From RGIG3002 sp045546775 (GTDB taxonomy: Bacteria > Bacillota > Clostridia > Lachnospirales > Lachnospiraceae): a stretch of 64,000 nucleotides of DNA. The notes under the pieces were generated by a model. That model was not told the DNA's origin. It was given only the letters and a program-made list of their open reading frames with translations, and did not search any database. A program made the position numbers and the translations under genes. Positions 44,409-53,984 of this stretch are shown piece by piece. How positions within the stretch are numbered: the stretch's first letter is position 1; each line of letters opens with the position of its first letter. The stretch spans positions 1-64,000 of the forward strand of contig JAZQDM010000100.1 in NCBI GenBank assembly GCA_045546775.1. Direction: 5' to 3'.

Positions 44409-44439
44409 CATAAAATCTGCATTTACATCTTTTTCTTTA

Positions 44440-44586
44440 CTATTTTACTACCTTTTCGCAACTCTGGTTTCCAACAGTACAGGATGTTTTACATGCTGAC
44501 TGGCAAGATGTCTGGCATTCACCACAGCCGCCTTTTTTCATAGATTCTTTCAAATCTCTTGTGTTTAAAGTCTTAATATGTTTCAT
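44440..44586 (-). CDS. scfA: SCIFF ranthipeptide precursor
   Basis: A 48-residue peptide, the six-cysteines-in-forty-five-residues (SCIFF) precursor widespread in Clostridia. It begins MKHIKTLNTRDLKES. The six cysteines are at residues 21, 24, 28, 32, 36 and 43, with threonine and serine between them; thioether bonds form between these cysteines and downstream residues. AAGGAGG lies seven bases before the ATG. A promoter lies at 44648-44676. The biological role of SCIFF is debated (quorum sensing and metabolism have been proposed). Confidence 0.96.
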   Translation of the reverse strand: MKHIKTLNTRDLKESMKKGGCGECQTSCQSACKTSCTVGNQSCEKVVK

Positions 44587-44647
44587 TAGATTGCCTCCTT
44601 AAGAATGTTTCTCACCAAAAAGAAACTTCCACCTTGTAATCTTTTGT

Positions 44648-44676
44648 AGTATAACATAGTTTCTCAATGAGGTAAA
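44648..44676 (-). promoter_or_regulatory. Probable scfA promoter
   Basis: Minus strand TTTACC and TATACT separated by 17 bases, about 60-90 bases before scfA. A small leader hairpin (GTTTCT / AGAAAC, 44607-44627) lies in the untranslated region. The promoter would separate scfA from the TIGR04086 gene upstream. Confidence 0.45.
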
Positions 44677-44683
44677 GTACTTT

Positions 44684-45037
44684 TTAACTGAGCATACCTC
44701 CGAGCATACCGCTCCCCGCACAAATAAGGAAAGTTGTCACCGTTTTGTCCATCACTTCCTGCAAAGACTGTTTTACCACAACAGAGACAACAAAAAGAAC
44801 AATAAAGTATGCCACACCGGTTAAAAACCCCCACACAAACTGTTGTTTTTCCCTTGCTTTGCCTTCCAAAAATCCTGCCACGAAACAACTGATTGCATAA
44901 ATAAACACAATGGCAAGCCGAATGGTTCCTTCCTGCAATTGCAGTTTGAAAAGTGCAAATGACAAAACCACTAACAAAACAGCAGTAATTATGTAGGCTA
45001 ACAATAGCTTTTTTAAAACAGATATTAGCTTATCCAA
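44684..45037 (-). CDS. TIGR04086 family membrane protein
   Basis: A 117-residue protein with four hydrophobic helices and little else: about 11-33, 40-60, 68-90 and 96-115. It matches the TIGR04086 family, which was defined by its repeated occurrence beside SCIFF peptide genes. Function unknown; a role in export or immunity has been suggested only by context. I place the start at a TTG (45037), six bases past AGGAGG; the ATG seven codons further upstream has no room for a ribosome binding site. Confidence 0.85.
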   Translation of the reverse strand: MDKLISVLKKLLLAYIITAVLLVVLSFALFKLQLQEGTIRLAIVFIYAISCFVAGFLEGKAREKQQFVWGFLTGVAYFIVLFVVSVVVKQSLQEVMDKTVTTFLICAGSGMLGGMLS

Positions 45038-45098
45038 GCACATCCTCCTCATATCCAAATTTTATTTTTTACATATATATTCTTTAGAAACTCTTAAC

Positions 45099-45127
45099 TT
45101 GACATTCAATTGTACGTATTATAAGAT
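45099..45127 (+). promoter_or_regulatory. Probable promoter of the CNNM/CorC-like gene
   Basis: Plus strand TTGACA and TAAGAT are separated by 17 bases, 40 bases before the start codon at 45167. It diverges from the TIGR04086 gene. Confidence 0.5.
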
Positions 45128-45166
45128 TTTGTGGAAAATATATTTTACCAAAGGAGTGATTTAACC

Positions 45167-46477
45167 TTGGATACCTCTGGTGTCATACAATTAGTAATAC
45201 TCGTTGTTCTTTTGCTTCTTTCCGGCTTCTTTTCTTCTGCCGAAACAGCTTTTACAACAGTGAACCGCGTGCGCATCCGTTCCCTCATTGATGAAGGAAA
45301 CAAAAGCGCAAAAACAACACAAAAAATATTAGATAACTACAGCAAGATGCTCAGTACTATCCTTATTGGAAACAATATTGTCAACATCGCGGCATCTTCC
45401 CTTGCGACAACATTTGCCATCAATACATGGGGCAGCTTTGCAGTCGGTATTGCAACCGGAATTTTAACAATTTTGGTACTGCTTTTCGGTGAAATTGTAC
45501 CAAAAAATCTGGCGATGCTATATTCCGAAAAAATTGCACTGGCCTACAGTAGAGTCATTTATTTCCTTATGCTCGTTTTTACTCCTGTCATTTTCCTTGT
45601 GGATGGACTTTCCGGCATCGTTATGAAAATTCTTCATATTGACCCGAACAAAAAGACAAATCCGATGACAGAATACGAATTAAAAACATATGTGGATGTA
45701 AGCCATGAAGATGGTGTTATTGAGACGGAAGAACGCGAAATCATATACAATGTTTTTGACTTCTCTGATGCAGTTGCAAAAGATATTATGATTCCTCGAA
45801 TTGATATGGTAACTGCAAGTCTTGATACAAGCTATGCAGATTTGCTAAATATATTCCGTGAGTCCATGTACACACGAATTCCTGTGTATGAAGACGACAA
45901 AGACAATATTATCGGTCTTGTAAATATAAAAGATTTTATTCTTGTAAAAGACGAGAAAAACTTCCAAATTAAAGACATTATCCGCAAAGCGCATTACACA
46001 TACGAATTCAAAAAGACAGCAGACTTAATGATGGAAATGCGTGAAAAAACGACAACCGTTGCTTTTGTACTAAGCGAATACGGTTCTACTGTCGGCATGA
46101 TTACTTTGGAAGACTTGTTGGAAGAAATCGTCGGTGAAATCCGTGATGAATACGACGAAGACGAAGAACAGTTGATTCAGGCAATCGATGAACATTCTTA
46201 CCTCGTAGAGGGCGGCATGAAATTGGACGATATCAACGATGCTTTAGAAATTGAACTGAAATCCGAAGACTACGACTCTCTTGGCGGTTTGATGATTGAA
46301 AAATTAGACCGATTGCCGGAAGAAAATGAAGAAATCACACTTGATTCCGGCATTACTTTAAAAGCAGAAGGAATTGTCAACAACCGTATTACAAAGGTCG
46401 TTATGACATTACCCGAAAACAAACCGGAAACTTGTGAAGAAACCGAAGAACAAGAGTCCGAAACCGAGAAAAACTAA
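45167..46477 (+). CDS. CNNM/CorC-type membrane protein with CBS domains
   Basis: A 436-residue protein of the hemolysin-related (TlyC/HlyC-CorC) family. The N-terminal CNNM (DUF21) domain has about four helices with the signature GFFSSAETAF near residue 20. Two CBS domains (about 200-320, starting DIMIPRIDM) and a CorC_HlyC domain (about 335-420) follow. Members are linked to Mg2+ or Co2+ efflux; the old hemolysin name is not supported. The start is a TTG at 45167, behind AAAGGAG. It is the only plus-strand gene in the right two-thirds of the window. Confidence 0.9.
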   Translation: MDTSGVIQLVILVVLLLLSGFFSSAETAFTTVNRVRIRSLIDEGNKSAKTTQKILDNYSKMLSTILIGNNIVNIAASSLATTFAINTWGSFAVGIATGILTILVLLFGEIVPKNLAMLYSEKIALAYSRVIYFLMLVFTPVIFLVDGLSGIVMKILHIDPNKKTNPMTEYELKTYVDVSHEDGVIETEEREIIYNVFDFSDAVAKDIMIPRIDMVTASLDTSYADLLNIFRESMYTRIPVYEDDKDNIIGLVNIKDFILVKDEKNFQIKDIIRKAHYTYEFKKTADLMMEMREKTTTVAFVLSEYGSTVGMITLEDLLEEIVGEIRDEYDEDEEQLIQAIDEHSYLVEGGMKLDDINDALEIELKSEDYDSLGGLMIEKLDRLPEENEEITLDSGITLKAEGIVNNRITKVVMTLPENKPETCEETEEQESETEKN

Positions 46478-46505
46478 TACGTGCGTTACTCTGCACACTG
46501 AATAC

Positions 46506-46547
46506 AAAGAACCACGAAATGTGTTCCTCACATTTCGTGGTTCTTTT
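46506..46547. terminator. Bidirectional terminator between CNNM gene and SBP operon
   Basis: An 18-pair stem AAAGAACCACGAAATGTG with a five-base loop and flanking A/T runs on both sides. It lies between two convergent stop codons (46477 and 46568). Confidence 0.95.
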
Positions 46548-46567
46548 ATACTCTTTCCTTTTTTCCA

Positions 46568-49069
46568 TTAACGATTTTCATTAATGTAAATCTTTGCACG
46601 GCTCTGAATAATACCGGCCACTTCTTTTGCACTCTTTTGTCCTGAGAAATATGCAGCAGCTTCTTCTTTGATAATATTGGCAAGGTCCTGATCATAGACA
46701 ACCGTCTGATCCAATGACAATATAAAATCTTCAATTTCCTGCGCTTCTTCTGCAGTCAATGGCGGAATAATTATTTCTACATCATTGATATAATATGTTT
46801 CATCATATTCTACCTTGTTACCCTCTTCATCGATAAAATACGGTTTTTCCATCGCTTCTTTCTTAAACTCATCAAAGCACTGTCTGTTTGTCGGAAATCC
46901 ATATTGCTCTTTCTGATACTCATAAGACAATAATACTTTCATAAATTCCCATGCACCGTCCTTATACTCTGATTTAGAGGACATTGCAAAACTTGCATTT
47001 TCACTAATCGCAGAACCGTTTCCTACCGTTGTCGGGAATCCGATCATCGTAATATCTTCTCCGAATGTACCTTTTTCCATACGGTTAAACTCACGGAATT
47101 CGTATATGTAAGTCTGATTTAACAACGCCTTATCATCTCTAAAAATACTCTCATAGGACATCCAGAAAGAATCATCGTTATATCTGCTTTCATCAAATTC
47201 TTCCGGAAATTGATTTACAAATTCAAGTAATTGAATAAAGCCTTCGGAATCAAAACTACACTCTCCTGTTTCCCAATTCACGAACTGGTTGCTTGTGTAC
47301 TGCAACGCACATGACAATACCACTTCTCTTATCGTATCATAAAAGATCTGCATATCATCCGGCTTCGTTTCCATAAGTGCATTCAATTCATCTAATGTCC
47401 ATCCCGGTTCCGGACCTACTTCCGATGTTTTTGCCAATACAGTAGCAATTGTAAAATTCGGAATCAGACGGTACATCTTTCCGTCCCCACTGTATGCATC
47501 GAAAATATTCGTCAAGAAATCCTCTCTGTCCATATCCGGGTCTTTGTCAATATACGGATACAAATCTTCAAACAAGCCTTTATTCTGATAACTTGCAATC
47601 GGCATCGTACTATCCAACATAATAATGTCCGGTATATTTCCCGAAACAATATCGGAATTCAAAGTCGAATATGCCAAAGAATAATCTTCTTCTGTATTGT
47701 AGGATGAGTAGTCCTTAATCTGAATACGGTATTCCTCATTGCTCTTGTTGAACTTGATTACTTCCGTACGGATACTGCTATCCATATAAGCACATCCAAG
47801 TGTCAAAATTTTCTTATCTACAATTTCTTCCGGCGGAACTTTTGTAAAAGAAGCATAGCACGTCACATTTCCGGAATATGAATAATATGTTGCATAAAAT
47901 TGTGTTTCGCTGACAGAATGAATATTGTAAAGACCTGATGCATCCAAATCAGAATCAACATAATCCATAAGTTTTGTAAGTTCTTCATCTCCAAAATTGT
48001 AGCCGTACATGCCATTATAATCCGTCAGAATTACATCATATCCGGTTCCGGCATAATAACTATAATTGTATGAATTTCCGGGAACTTTGTACTCAGCCGG
48101 CAAAGTCTTTCCAGCCTCCAAATCGATTTCTTTTAATGTCATACCTTGTTCACCCCAAATGGTACAAAGCACTTTCCCATTATCAGAAACCAAAATCTGT
48201 CCCAAATTTTCTTCCTGCAGCACAAACTGTTTTGTTATCTGTGATGATTCATCAAACACAAACGCTTCGCCGGACTGCAAAAACAGAAGCAATTTTCCGT
48301 CTGCTGTACTTTCCAAACAGGACACATACGGGAATTCCTCGTTTGACAAATCATTAATAGAAACTTTCCACTCTTCTGTTCCATCAAACGCAAACTTGAC
48401 AAGATCACGATACTCCATATAAACGTAATTGTCCGGATCGCTGTAATCTTCTTCATATCTTTCAAAAACTACATAAACTGCGTCTTCTGTTTCCGATGCC
48501 GTAGCCCATGACAACCAGGAATTTGAATCTACATCCATTTCCGTATAAGAAAGTTCTGTTCCTGCATAATCATAAACTGCTATGTAAAGCTTTTGCGTAT
48601 ACACCGGATATTCGTCTACCCAGATTTCGTCGTCCACCCAAATTTCATCTTCCACAAAATCAATCCGGTCTTCTTCCAACTCCAGTGGGGCTGCCGCCTC
48701 AGCTGCCACTTCTGTTGCCGCCTCATTGTATGTTCTGGGCTGTACAGTCGGCATATCTGCTGCACCGTCGCCAACACTTTCCTCTTCCGGCATTTCTTCT
48801 GTCATTCCTTCTTCCGGATTGCCTGCATCGACTGTTTCCTCTATCCATTTGTAACCAAGCAATACAATTTTGTCATCCATGTAAAAGACATTGCTTGCAT
48901 TTTCTCCATTTTCCTGATTCATCGGAATCTCTTCTACACGGTACACATAATCTTTAGATGTGGTAGCATTGCTGCTTGTTTTTTTGTCTTCTCCTTTTTT
49001 CCCACAGCCACTCAACAGAAGTGCCGCCAACAACAAAAGGCTGACAATACGTTTTACCGTCTTTTTCAT
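46568..49069 (-). CDS. Long extracellular solute-binding lipoprotein (paralog 1)
   Basis: An 833-residue lipoprotein with lipobox LLSGC (Cys 22). An acidic Pro/Glu-rich insert (about 70-140, including a repeated DEIWVD) and a region of beta-propeller-like repeats occupy residues 40-420. From about 421 to the end it is an ABC family 1 solute-binding protein, with the closing GQKSAKEVAGIIQSRAKIY. Paralogs occur at 53985 and 56972. GGAGG precedes the ATG. It is the last gene of the six-gene operon. The ligand is unknown; a carbohydrate is likely from the permease type. Confidence 0.85.
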   Translation of the reverse strand: MKKTVKRIVSLLLLAALLLSGCGKKGEDKKTSSNATTSKDYVYRVEEIPMNQENGENASNVFYMDDKIVLLGYKWIEETVDAGNPEEGMTEEMPEEESVGDGAADMPTVQPRTYNEAATEVAAEAAAPLELEEDRIDFVEDEIWVDDEIWVDEYPVYTQKLYIAVYDYAGTELSYTEMDVDSNSWLSWATASETEDAVYVVFERYEEDYSDPDNYVYMEYRDLVKFAFDGTEEWKVSINDLSNEEFPYVSCLESTADGKLLLFLQSGEAFVFDESSQITKQFVLQEENLGQILVSDNGKVLCTIWGEQGMTLKEIDLEAGKTLPAEYKVPGNSYNYSYYAGTGYDVILTDYNGMYGYNFGDEELTKLMDYVDSDLDASGLYNIHSVSETQFYATYYSYSGNVTCYASFTKVPPEEIVDKKILTLGCAYMDSSIRTEVIKFNKSNEEYRIQIKDYSSYNTEEDYSLAYSTLNSDIVSGNIPDIIMLDSTMPIASYQNKGLFEDLYPYIDKDPDMDREDFLTNIFDAYSGDGKMYRLIPNFTIATVLAKTSEVGPEPGWTLDELNALMETKPDDMQIFYDTIREVVLSCALQYTSNQFVNWETGECSFDSEGFIQLLEFVNQFPEEFDESRYNDDSFWMSYESIFRDDKALLNQTYIYEFREFNRMEKGTFGEDITMIGFPTTVGNGSAISENASFAMSSKSEYKDGAWEFMKVLLSYEYQKEQYGFPTNRQCFDEFKKEAMEKPYFIDEEGNKVEYDETYYINDVEIIIPPLTAEEAQEIEDFILSLDQTVVYDQDLANIIKEEAAAYFSGQKSAKEVAGIIQSRAKIYINENR

Positions 49070-49085
49070 AATAGACCTCCTTCTC

Positions 49086-50204
49086 CTAATCCAAATCCGT
49101 TTCTTTTTCCACTTCGTCTTTGTATTTTACTACTTTAGCAAAAAGTTTTTTTACGCCACTTTTTGCCATCATACCGATTTTTTTACACTTTTGCAATACG
49201 TCTTTCCAATTCCACGTACGCTTTTTCCACCAAACAATTACTGCCACCACTATCATGCCTACCGGAAGTAATAAAAACAGCATACGAAACAGCAATACTA
49301 CCGACAAAATATCTTCATATCCCCGTGCAATATTTTCCCAATACGGATAAATAATTGCCTTGTGTGTCATAGACCTGCTGCCAAACTCCAAAAAAGTTTT
49401 CCACAATGGCACAAAATCATATCTTGTCGTATTTTCCACGCATTCTACATCCGCTTCATCCACGCCAATGTTTTCCTGCACTGTCTTTAGCGCATAACCG
49501 CTAATCGGATTTGGCATTACAATTTCATAACAGTTAATCCCATAACCGGTTCCGTATTTTTCCAAAGAATCATATGACATATAAATGCACGGCACATCAT
49601 TTCCCGCCATCTTATTTATATGACCGTCCTCCCGTTCAATGACACCGGATATGATGTGCGGCACACCGCCTATCGTTACTTGCATACCGGCCACATCATT
49701 GGAACCAAACAATTGCCATGCCGTATCCTGGTCTATCACAATATAATCCTGCATCAGCTCATTGCCCGAAAAAAGATTCCCGAACAAAAGCTGCTTTGGA
49801 TGAAACAAGAAGAAATCTCCACCCACTCCGATGGCTTTTACTTTCACTGTCTCTTTATTATTTTGGACACTGACCTCTCCGCCACCGCTATAACAGGATG
49901 CCCACATTCTCGCACCGGCATTGACGCTCTCCTGCATAATGGCATCGGCCTGCAATACTTTCTCCATCTGTGCTTCAAAAGCACGAAATGTGTAAGAATT
50001 CAAATCTGTTCCCTGCGAAAAGAAACAGCTTACGTGCGATGTTTTTGAAACATTCGACCAACGCTGCGCCATTTGTTGGTCTTTCAATTTACTGACTGCG
50101 ACATGGCTGTAAACAGTCAGGGCTAAAAAAAGAATGAACGAAGCAATTCCGACTATGCCGCATATAATCTGCCGCTTTTTCAATTCTTTTATAAACTTTT
50201 TCAT
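49086..50204 (-). CDS. MacB-like periplasmic-core protein without FtsX domain
   Basis: A 372-residue protein with an N-terminal membrane helix (about 13-37), an extracellular region of about 260 residues resembling the MacB periplasmic core domain (VIGGVPHIISGVIE and DTAWQLFGSNDVAGMQVTIGG type sequence), a second helix (about 300-328), and a basic cytoplasmic tail. A normal MacB permease would have four helices including a three-helix FtsX domain; here only two are seen, so transport through it alone is doubtful. It follows the HlyD-type gene, as MacB follows MacA. No ATPase gene lies nearby. Confidence 0.7.
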   Translation of the reverse strand: MKKFIKELKKRQIICGIVGIASFILFLALTVYSHVAVSKLKDQQMAQRWSNVSKTSHVSCFFSQGTDLNSYTFRAFEAQMEKVLQADAIMQESVNAGARMWASCYSGGGEVSVQNNKETVKVKAIGVGGDFFLFHPKQLLFGNLFSGNELMQDYIVIDQDTAWQLFGSNDVAGMQVTIGGVPHIISGVIEREDGHINKMAGNDVPCIYMSYDSLEKYGTGYGINCYEIVMPNPISGYALKTVQENIGVDEADVECVENTTRYDFVPLWKTFLEFGSRSMTHKAIIYPYWENIARGYEDILSVVLLFRMLFLLLPVGMIVVAVIVWWKKRTWNWKDVLQKCKKIGMMAKSGVKKLFAKVVKYKDEVEKETDLD

Positions 50205-50226
50205 CGGAACTCCTCCCTCCTGCTAT

Positions 50227-52131
50227 TTATTCTGTCAGACGTACCTGCTGTCCTGCTTCAACCGGCTTAGTTGCCGTTGTTATCACATACTCATATCCAT
50301 AGAGCACTTCCGAAATCGCACTGCGTGTGTCGTCGGATGCCAATACTTCCACATCTATTCGAGTCGCTATGTAACGGTTTCCAAGAGGACTGCTCTTGGA
50401 TTCTACAATCAAAATGAACTTGCCGTTGTTGTCTTCTCTGATGGCACTGTTTGGAACCGTCAGACTATATTCCGCACTCTTTTGTCCTACCGAAAGACTT
50501 AACGACTGTCCCGGCGTAATATCTTCGCCTTGAAGACTGAATACTAACAACTTATTTTGTGTCGGATTTGTGGGGTCCGCTTTGATTGCGGTAAGAGTTG
50601 CTGTCACATCACCGTAATACCAGGAATCCTGCAACTCTGCCACATCCCCGACTCTCACTTTTTGTGCCTGTTCTTTTGTGACAGAAAAACTTAAGGTATA
50701 TCCTTTGCCTTCCACTTGAATTACTGCCGCTGCTTCTCCTGCAACAGTGGACTGGCCTGCCACATAATTCATGCTTGTAACCGTACCCGATACCGGTGCC
50801 ACAATAACCGCATTTTGTGCGTCTTTCTGTAATTTCGCTACTTCTTCCTGCTGTTCTAACACTTTTTCACGGGCACGAGCAATTGCATCATTTTGAGATT
50901 CCAAAGCCAACTCGCCGGCAACATCCGTAAGAACCTGTTCCTGTTCTTTTTGTGCATGTTGAATCTGCAATTCAACGTCTGTAATTGCAGCTTCCAATTG
51001 TATTTTTTGTTGCTCTAACGCTGCTTTTTGTGCCGCACTTGTTCCCTGCTCATAATTATCCACAAGCAGCTGGCAGTTGGTCACTTTTTGCTGAGCCGAT
51101 GTCACTACCGCCTGCGCATCGGTAAGTTCCGACTGTTTAATAGAATAATTGTCTGCAAGCATTTTGGCTGCATTATAGTTTGCAACTGCGGTATTGTATT
51201 CGCCTTCCTTGAGTGTAAGAATGGCACTCCAGTTGGAACCAACCAATCCGCCGATGCTTCCGATAATATCGTCTGCTGATACATTGGCACCGCCAGTAAT
51301 AGTTGCATTGTCTGCTTCTGTATAACGATCATCATCGTCTGCATCCCATGTATCGTAAGACATCCGAATCGCCTCGTACACATATCCGGTCTGTAGCATC
51401 GCCTGCTCGCTGTTAATCATGGCAGCTGTAGCGTCTGTCTGGGATCCTGCTGTACCAAACCATGCCTCCAACTCTGTCACTTTTGCCTGGGCCGTTTCAA
51501 GCTCTGCCTGGGCTGCATTCAACTGCTGTAATGCCAGTGTTTTGCTGTAAGATTCCGAATTGTCCATCAGTGCCTGCTGTGTTGTAATATCTGCAATACT
51601 TGCTTCATAACTTTCTTTTGTGGCAAGAAGTGCATTCAATTTATTTTTTGCCGCCTGCACTTTTGCCTGCGCAGTGGCTAACGTATCTCCGTTTCCAGAC
51701 TGCACGCCCGCAATGGTACCCGCTGAGAGAGAACCGTCCAAAATTTGTTTTTCAAACTGCAAAATGGCAGAATCCAAATCAAGTTCTAACTGTTCCAGCT
51801 CCAAGAGCGCGGCCTCCAGTTCTTCGCTTTCCTTATCTTCCAACATGTACAGTACATCACCTTTTTCAACGATATCACCCTGCTTTACCTGCACACTGGA
51901 AATCACACGGGTATCCCCCACGATTACACTGTACGGGTCCTCTGCTTCCACCGTACCTGTTCCGCGGATTTTAGCGGTAATGGTACCACTCTGTACATAT
52001 TCTGTTGCCACCTCCGGCAAAGAATAATTCATAATTGTATTGGAAAAAAATGTCAATACAAGCAACACCGACAAAAAGACGATTGCTGCATTTTTGACCC
52101 ATTCTCTTCTCTTTGTTGTCTTCTGCTCCAT
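50227..52131 (-). CDS. HlyD/MFP-type efflux adaptor protein
   Basis: A 634-residue membrane-anchored adaptor. One helix at about 16-35 is followed by a barrel-sandwich half-motif (VIVGDTRVISSVQVKQGDIV), a very long Ala/Gln/Glu-rich coiled coil (about 85-410), the second lipoyl half (VIVAPVSGTVTSMNYVAGQS) and a beta-barrel. Such proteins bridge MacB-type pumps to the outside; in Gram-positives they act on peptides or bacteriocins. Start ATG behind GGAGG. It lies between sugar-type permeases and the MacB-like gene. Confidence 0.88.
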   Translation of the reverse strand: MEQKTTKRREWVKNAAIVFLSVLLVLTFFSNTIMNYSLPEVATEYVQSGTITAKIRGTGTVEAEDPYSVIVGDTRVISSVQVKQGDIVEKGDVLYMLEDKESEELEAALLELEQLELDLDSAILQFEKQILDGSLSAGTIAGVQSGNGDTLATAQAKVQAAKNKLNALLATKESYEASIADITTQQALMDNSESYSKTLALQQLNAAQAELETAQAKVTELEAWFGTAGSQTDATAAMINSEQAMLQTGYVYEAIRMSYDTWDADDDDRYTEADNATITGGANVSADDIIGSIGGLVGSNWSAILTLKEGEYNTAVANYNAAKMLADNYSIKQSELTDAQAVVTSAQQKVTNCQLLVDNYEQGTSAAQKAALEQQKIQLEAAITDVELQIQHAQKEQEQVLTDVAGELALESQNDAIARAREKVLEQQEEVAKLQKDAQNAVIVAPVSGTVTSMNYVAGQSTVAGEAAAVIQVEGKGYTLSFSVTKEQAQKVRVGDVAELQDSWYYGDVTATLTAIKADPTNPTQNKLLVFSLQGEDITPGQSLSLSVGQKSAEYSLTVPNSAIREDNNGKFILIVESKSSPLGNRYIATRIDVEVLASDDTRSAISEVLYGYEYVITTATKPVEAGQQVRLTE

Positions 52132-52155
52132 CTTAAAAAACCTCCGGATTTCTCT

Positions 52156-53088
52156 TTAACCTTTGATACCGCCCTGGTAGGTAATTCCTTCTACCAAATA
52201 ATCTTCCCCATACAAAAATACGAGAAGACTGGGTACCATGTATATTGTTGCAACAGCGAAAGCAAGACCGATTTCGCCTACGTTAATCTTTGATAAAAAT
52301 ACCGACAGCGGATGCATTTCTTCGTCGGATAACAAAATAAGCGGCTGTTCCACCATATTCCAATAATCCACGAAAATCAAAATTGCAACGGAACAGATTG
52401 CCCCTTTACAAAGTGGCATACAAATTTGCCAAAACACCTGCCACTCTCCGGCTCCGTCTATCTTTGCCGCTTCCATAACACCTTTTGGTATTCGCCGCAT
52501 AAACTTCGTAAGCAAATATACTGCAAACGGTGAAAAAATACCGGGAAGCCAAATTGCCCACCTTGTATCTACCAAATTCAGCCAATTGGATACAAGATAG
52601 TTTGGTACAAGCGTTACCTGATAAGGCATCAATGTCAAAATAATATATCCAAAGAAAATCATTTCTTTGATGCGCCCCTGGTATCTTGTAAATCCATATG
52701 CCGCAAGACACGCTGTCATAATTTGAAATACCACAATGGGCACTACATAAATAACAGAGTTCCAAAATTTCAAAAGATACTCCGGACTTTTAAAAAGTAC
52801 GGTTATATACTGACTAAACGACACCATATCCGGAATAAATTTTAAGTTTACTTTCTCTGCAATAAAAACTTTTCCGCCGGTATCTGTTGTGGCAAATACC
52901 GTACCATAATTTGCCGATATTTCTGACGCGGACATAAAGGAGTTTGTAATCGTCAACACAATCGGCATCAAAAAACACACTGCAAAAAATATCGTTAAAA
53001 TGGCTAGTAAAAACCGCCAAATCTTATAGCTTTTCTTTCGCTTTCTTGAAAGAGATAATTTCCCGGAATAGCCTGCGTTTTTTTTCAT
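52156..53088 (-). CDS. ABC sugar permease, MalG-type
   Basis: A 310-residue membrane protein with six predicted helices and the permease EAA loop (MEAAKIDGAGEWQVFWQICMP). The family (carbohydrate ABC transporter, CUT1) pairs with a MalF-type subunit and a cytoplasmic ATPase. Here the partner starts four bases before this one ends, so they overlap (ATGA). An Asp-Glu-Glu-Met loop before the last helix is unremarkable. Specificity unknown. Confidence 0.93.
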   Translation of the reverse strand: MKKNAGYSGKLSLSRKRKKSYKIWRFLLAILTIFFAVCFLMPIVLTITNSFMSASEISANYGTVFATTDTGGKVFIAEKVNLKFIPDMVSFSQYITVLFKSPEYLLKFWNSVIYVVPIVVFQIMTACLAAYGFTRYQGRIKEMIFFGYIILTLMPYQVTLVPNYLVSNWLNLVDTRWAIWLPGIFSPFAVYLLTKFMRRIPKGVMEAAKIDGAGEWQVFWQICMPLCKGAICSVAILIFVDYWNMVEQPLILLSDEEMHPLSVFLSKINVGEIGLAFAVATIYMVPSLLVFLYGEDYLVEGITYQGGIKG

Positions 53089-53981
53089 CCTTCCACATCC
53101 TTTCCGAAATGATTCTCAATCAAAAACAAGACTCCGATAATGACAATCATGACAAGCGACATAAGAATCGCTGCCGCCGATAATTTCTGATAGTCAAGAT
53201 TACGGAATGTATTGTTCATAAAATGCTGCAACATATAAATAGAGTCAAACGGATAGTCTGCCGACAGCATATATATTTCCCTAAAAACTTTAAAGGAGTT
53301 AATCAGCGATAATATCGTAACAAACAGAATCGTCGGTGATAAATACCGCATTTTGATATGTAAAAAAATCTGCCATCTCGTTGCACTTTCCAAACGGGCA
53401 ACTTCAATCAAATCTTTCGGCATACTGCCGATTGCGGCCATAAACAAAATCATGTTATAGCCTATGTTTTTCCACAAAAATAATAAAATAACAACAACTT
53501 GTCCGTATTCGGACTTTAACCAGTCAATCTTGTCCACACCAAAGTTGGCGAGGAAGTCATTGACAACACCATTATAGTGAAATAAAACTTGCCAAATCAA
53601 CACAACAGAAGCTACCGGAACCATCATCGGACTTAAGAAAAAAGACCGCAAATGACTTTTGAACGGAATTTTACAATCCAAAGCCGCCGCAAGTGCAAGT
53701 GACAATATAACTGCCAATGGTACCGCAACTACAGAAAACTTTAACGTATTAAGCGCAGCAAGACGAAACGATGAATTCTTCAATACGTTGATAAAATTAT
53801 CAAGAAAAACAAATTCTTTGTTAATCGGATTATCCACTACTGCATAAAAAATAACAACAAGAAACGGAAGCACAAAAAAGAGCATAACGCCAAGAAAGCT
53901 TGGCGCTAAAAATAGCGCCGAGCCTGCCCGTTCTTTCCATATTTTTTTCTTACTCTTCGTTGTTCCTAGTTTTTGTTTCAT
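53085..53981 (-). CDS. ABC sugar permease, MalF/UgpA-type
   Basis: A 298-residue membrane protein with six predicted helices and an EAA loop (EVARLESATRWQIFLHIKMR). It forms the heterodimeric channel with the MalG-type subunit. Its ATG lies four bases after the TAA of the upstream binding protein without a recognisable ribosome binding site of its own, so its translation probably depends on coupling to that gene. Confidence 0.92.
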   Translation of the reverse strand: MKQKLGTTKSKKKIWKERAGSALFLAPSFLGVMLFFVLPFLVVIFYAVVDNPINKEFVFLDNFINVLKNSSFRLAALNTLKFSVVAVPLAVILSLALAAALDCKIPFKSHLRSFFLSPMMVPVASVVLIWQVLFHYNGVVNDFLANFGVDKIDWLKSEYGQVVVILLFLWKNIGYNMILFMAAIGSMPKDLIEVARLESATRWQIFLHIKMRYLSPTILFVTILSLINSFKVFREIYMLSADYPFDSIYMLQHFMNNTFRNLDYQKLSAAAILMSLVMIVIIGVLFLIENHFGKDVEG

Positions 53982-53984
53982 CTT

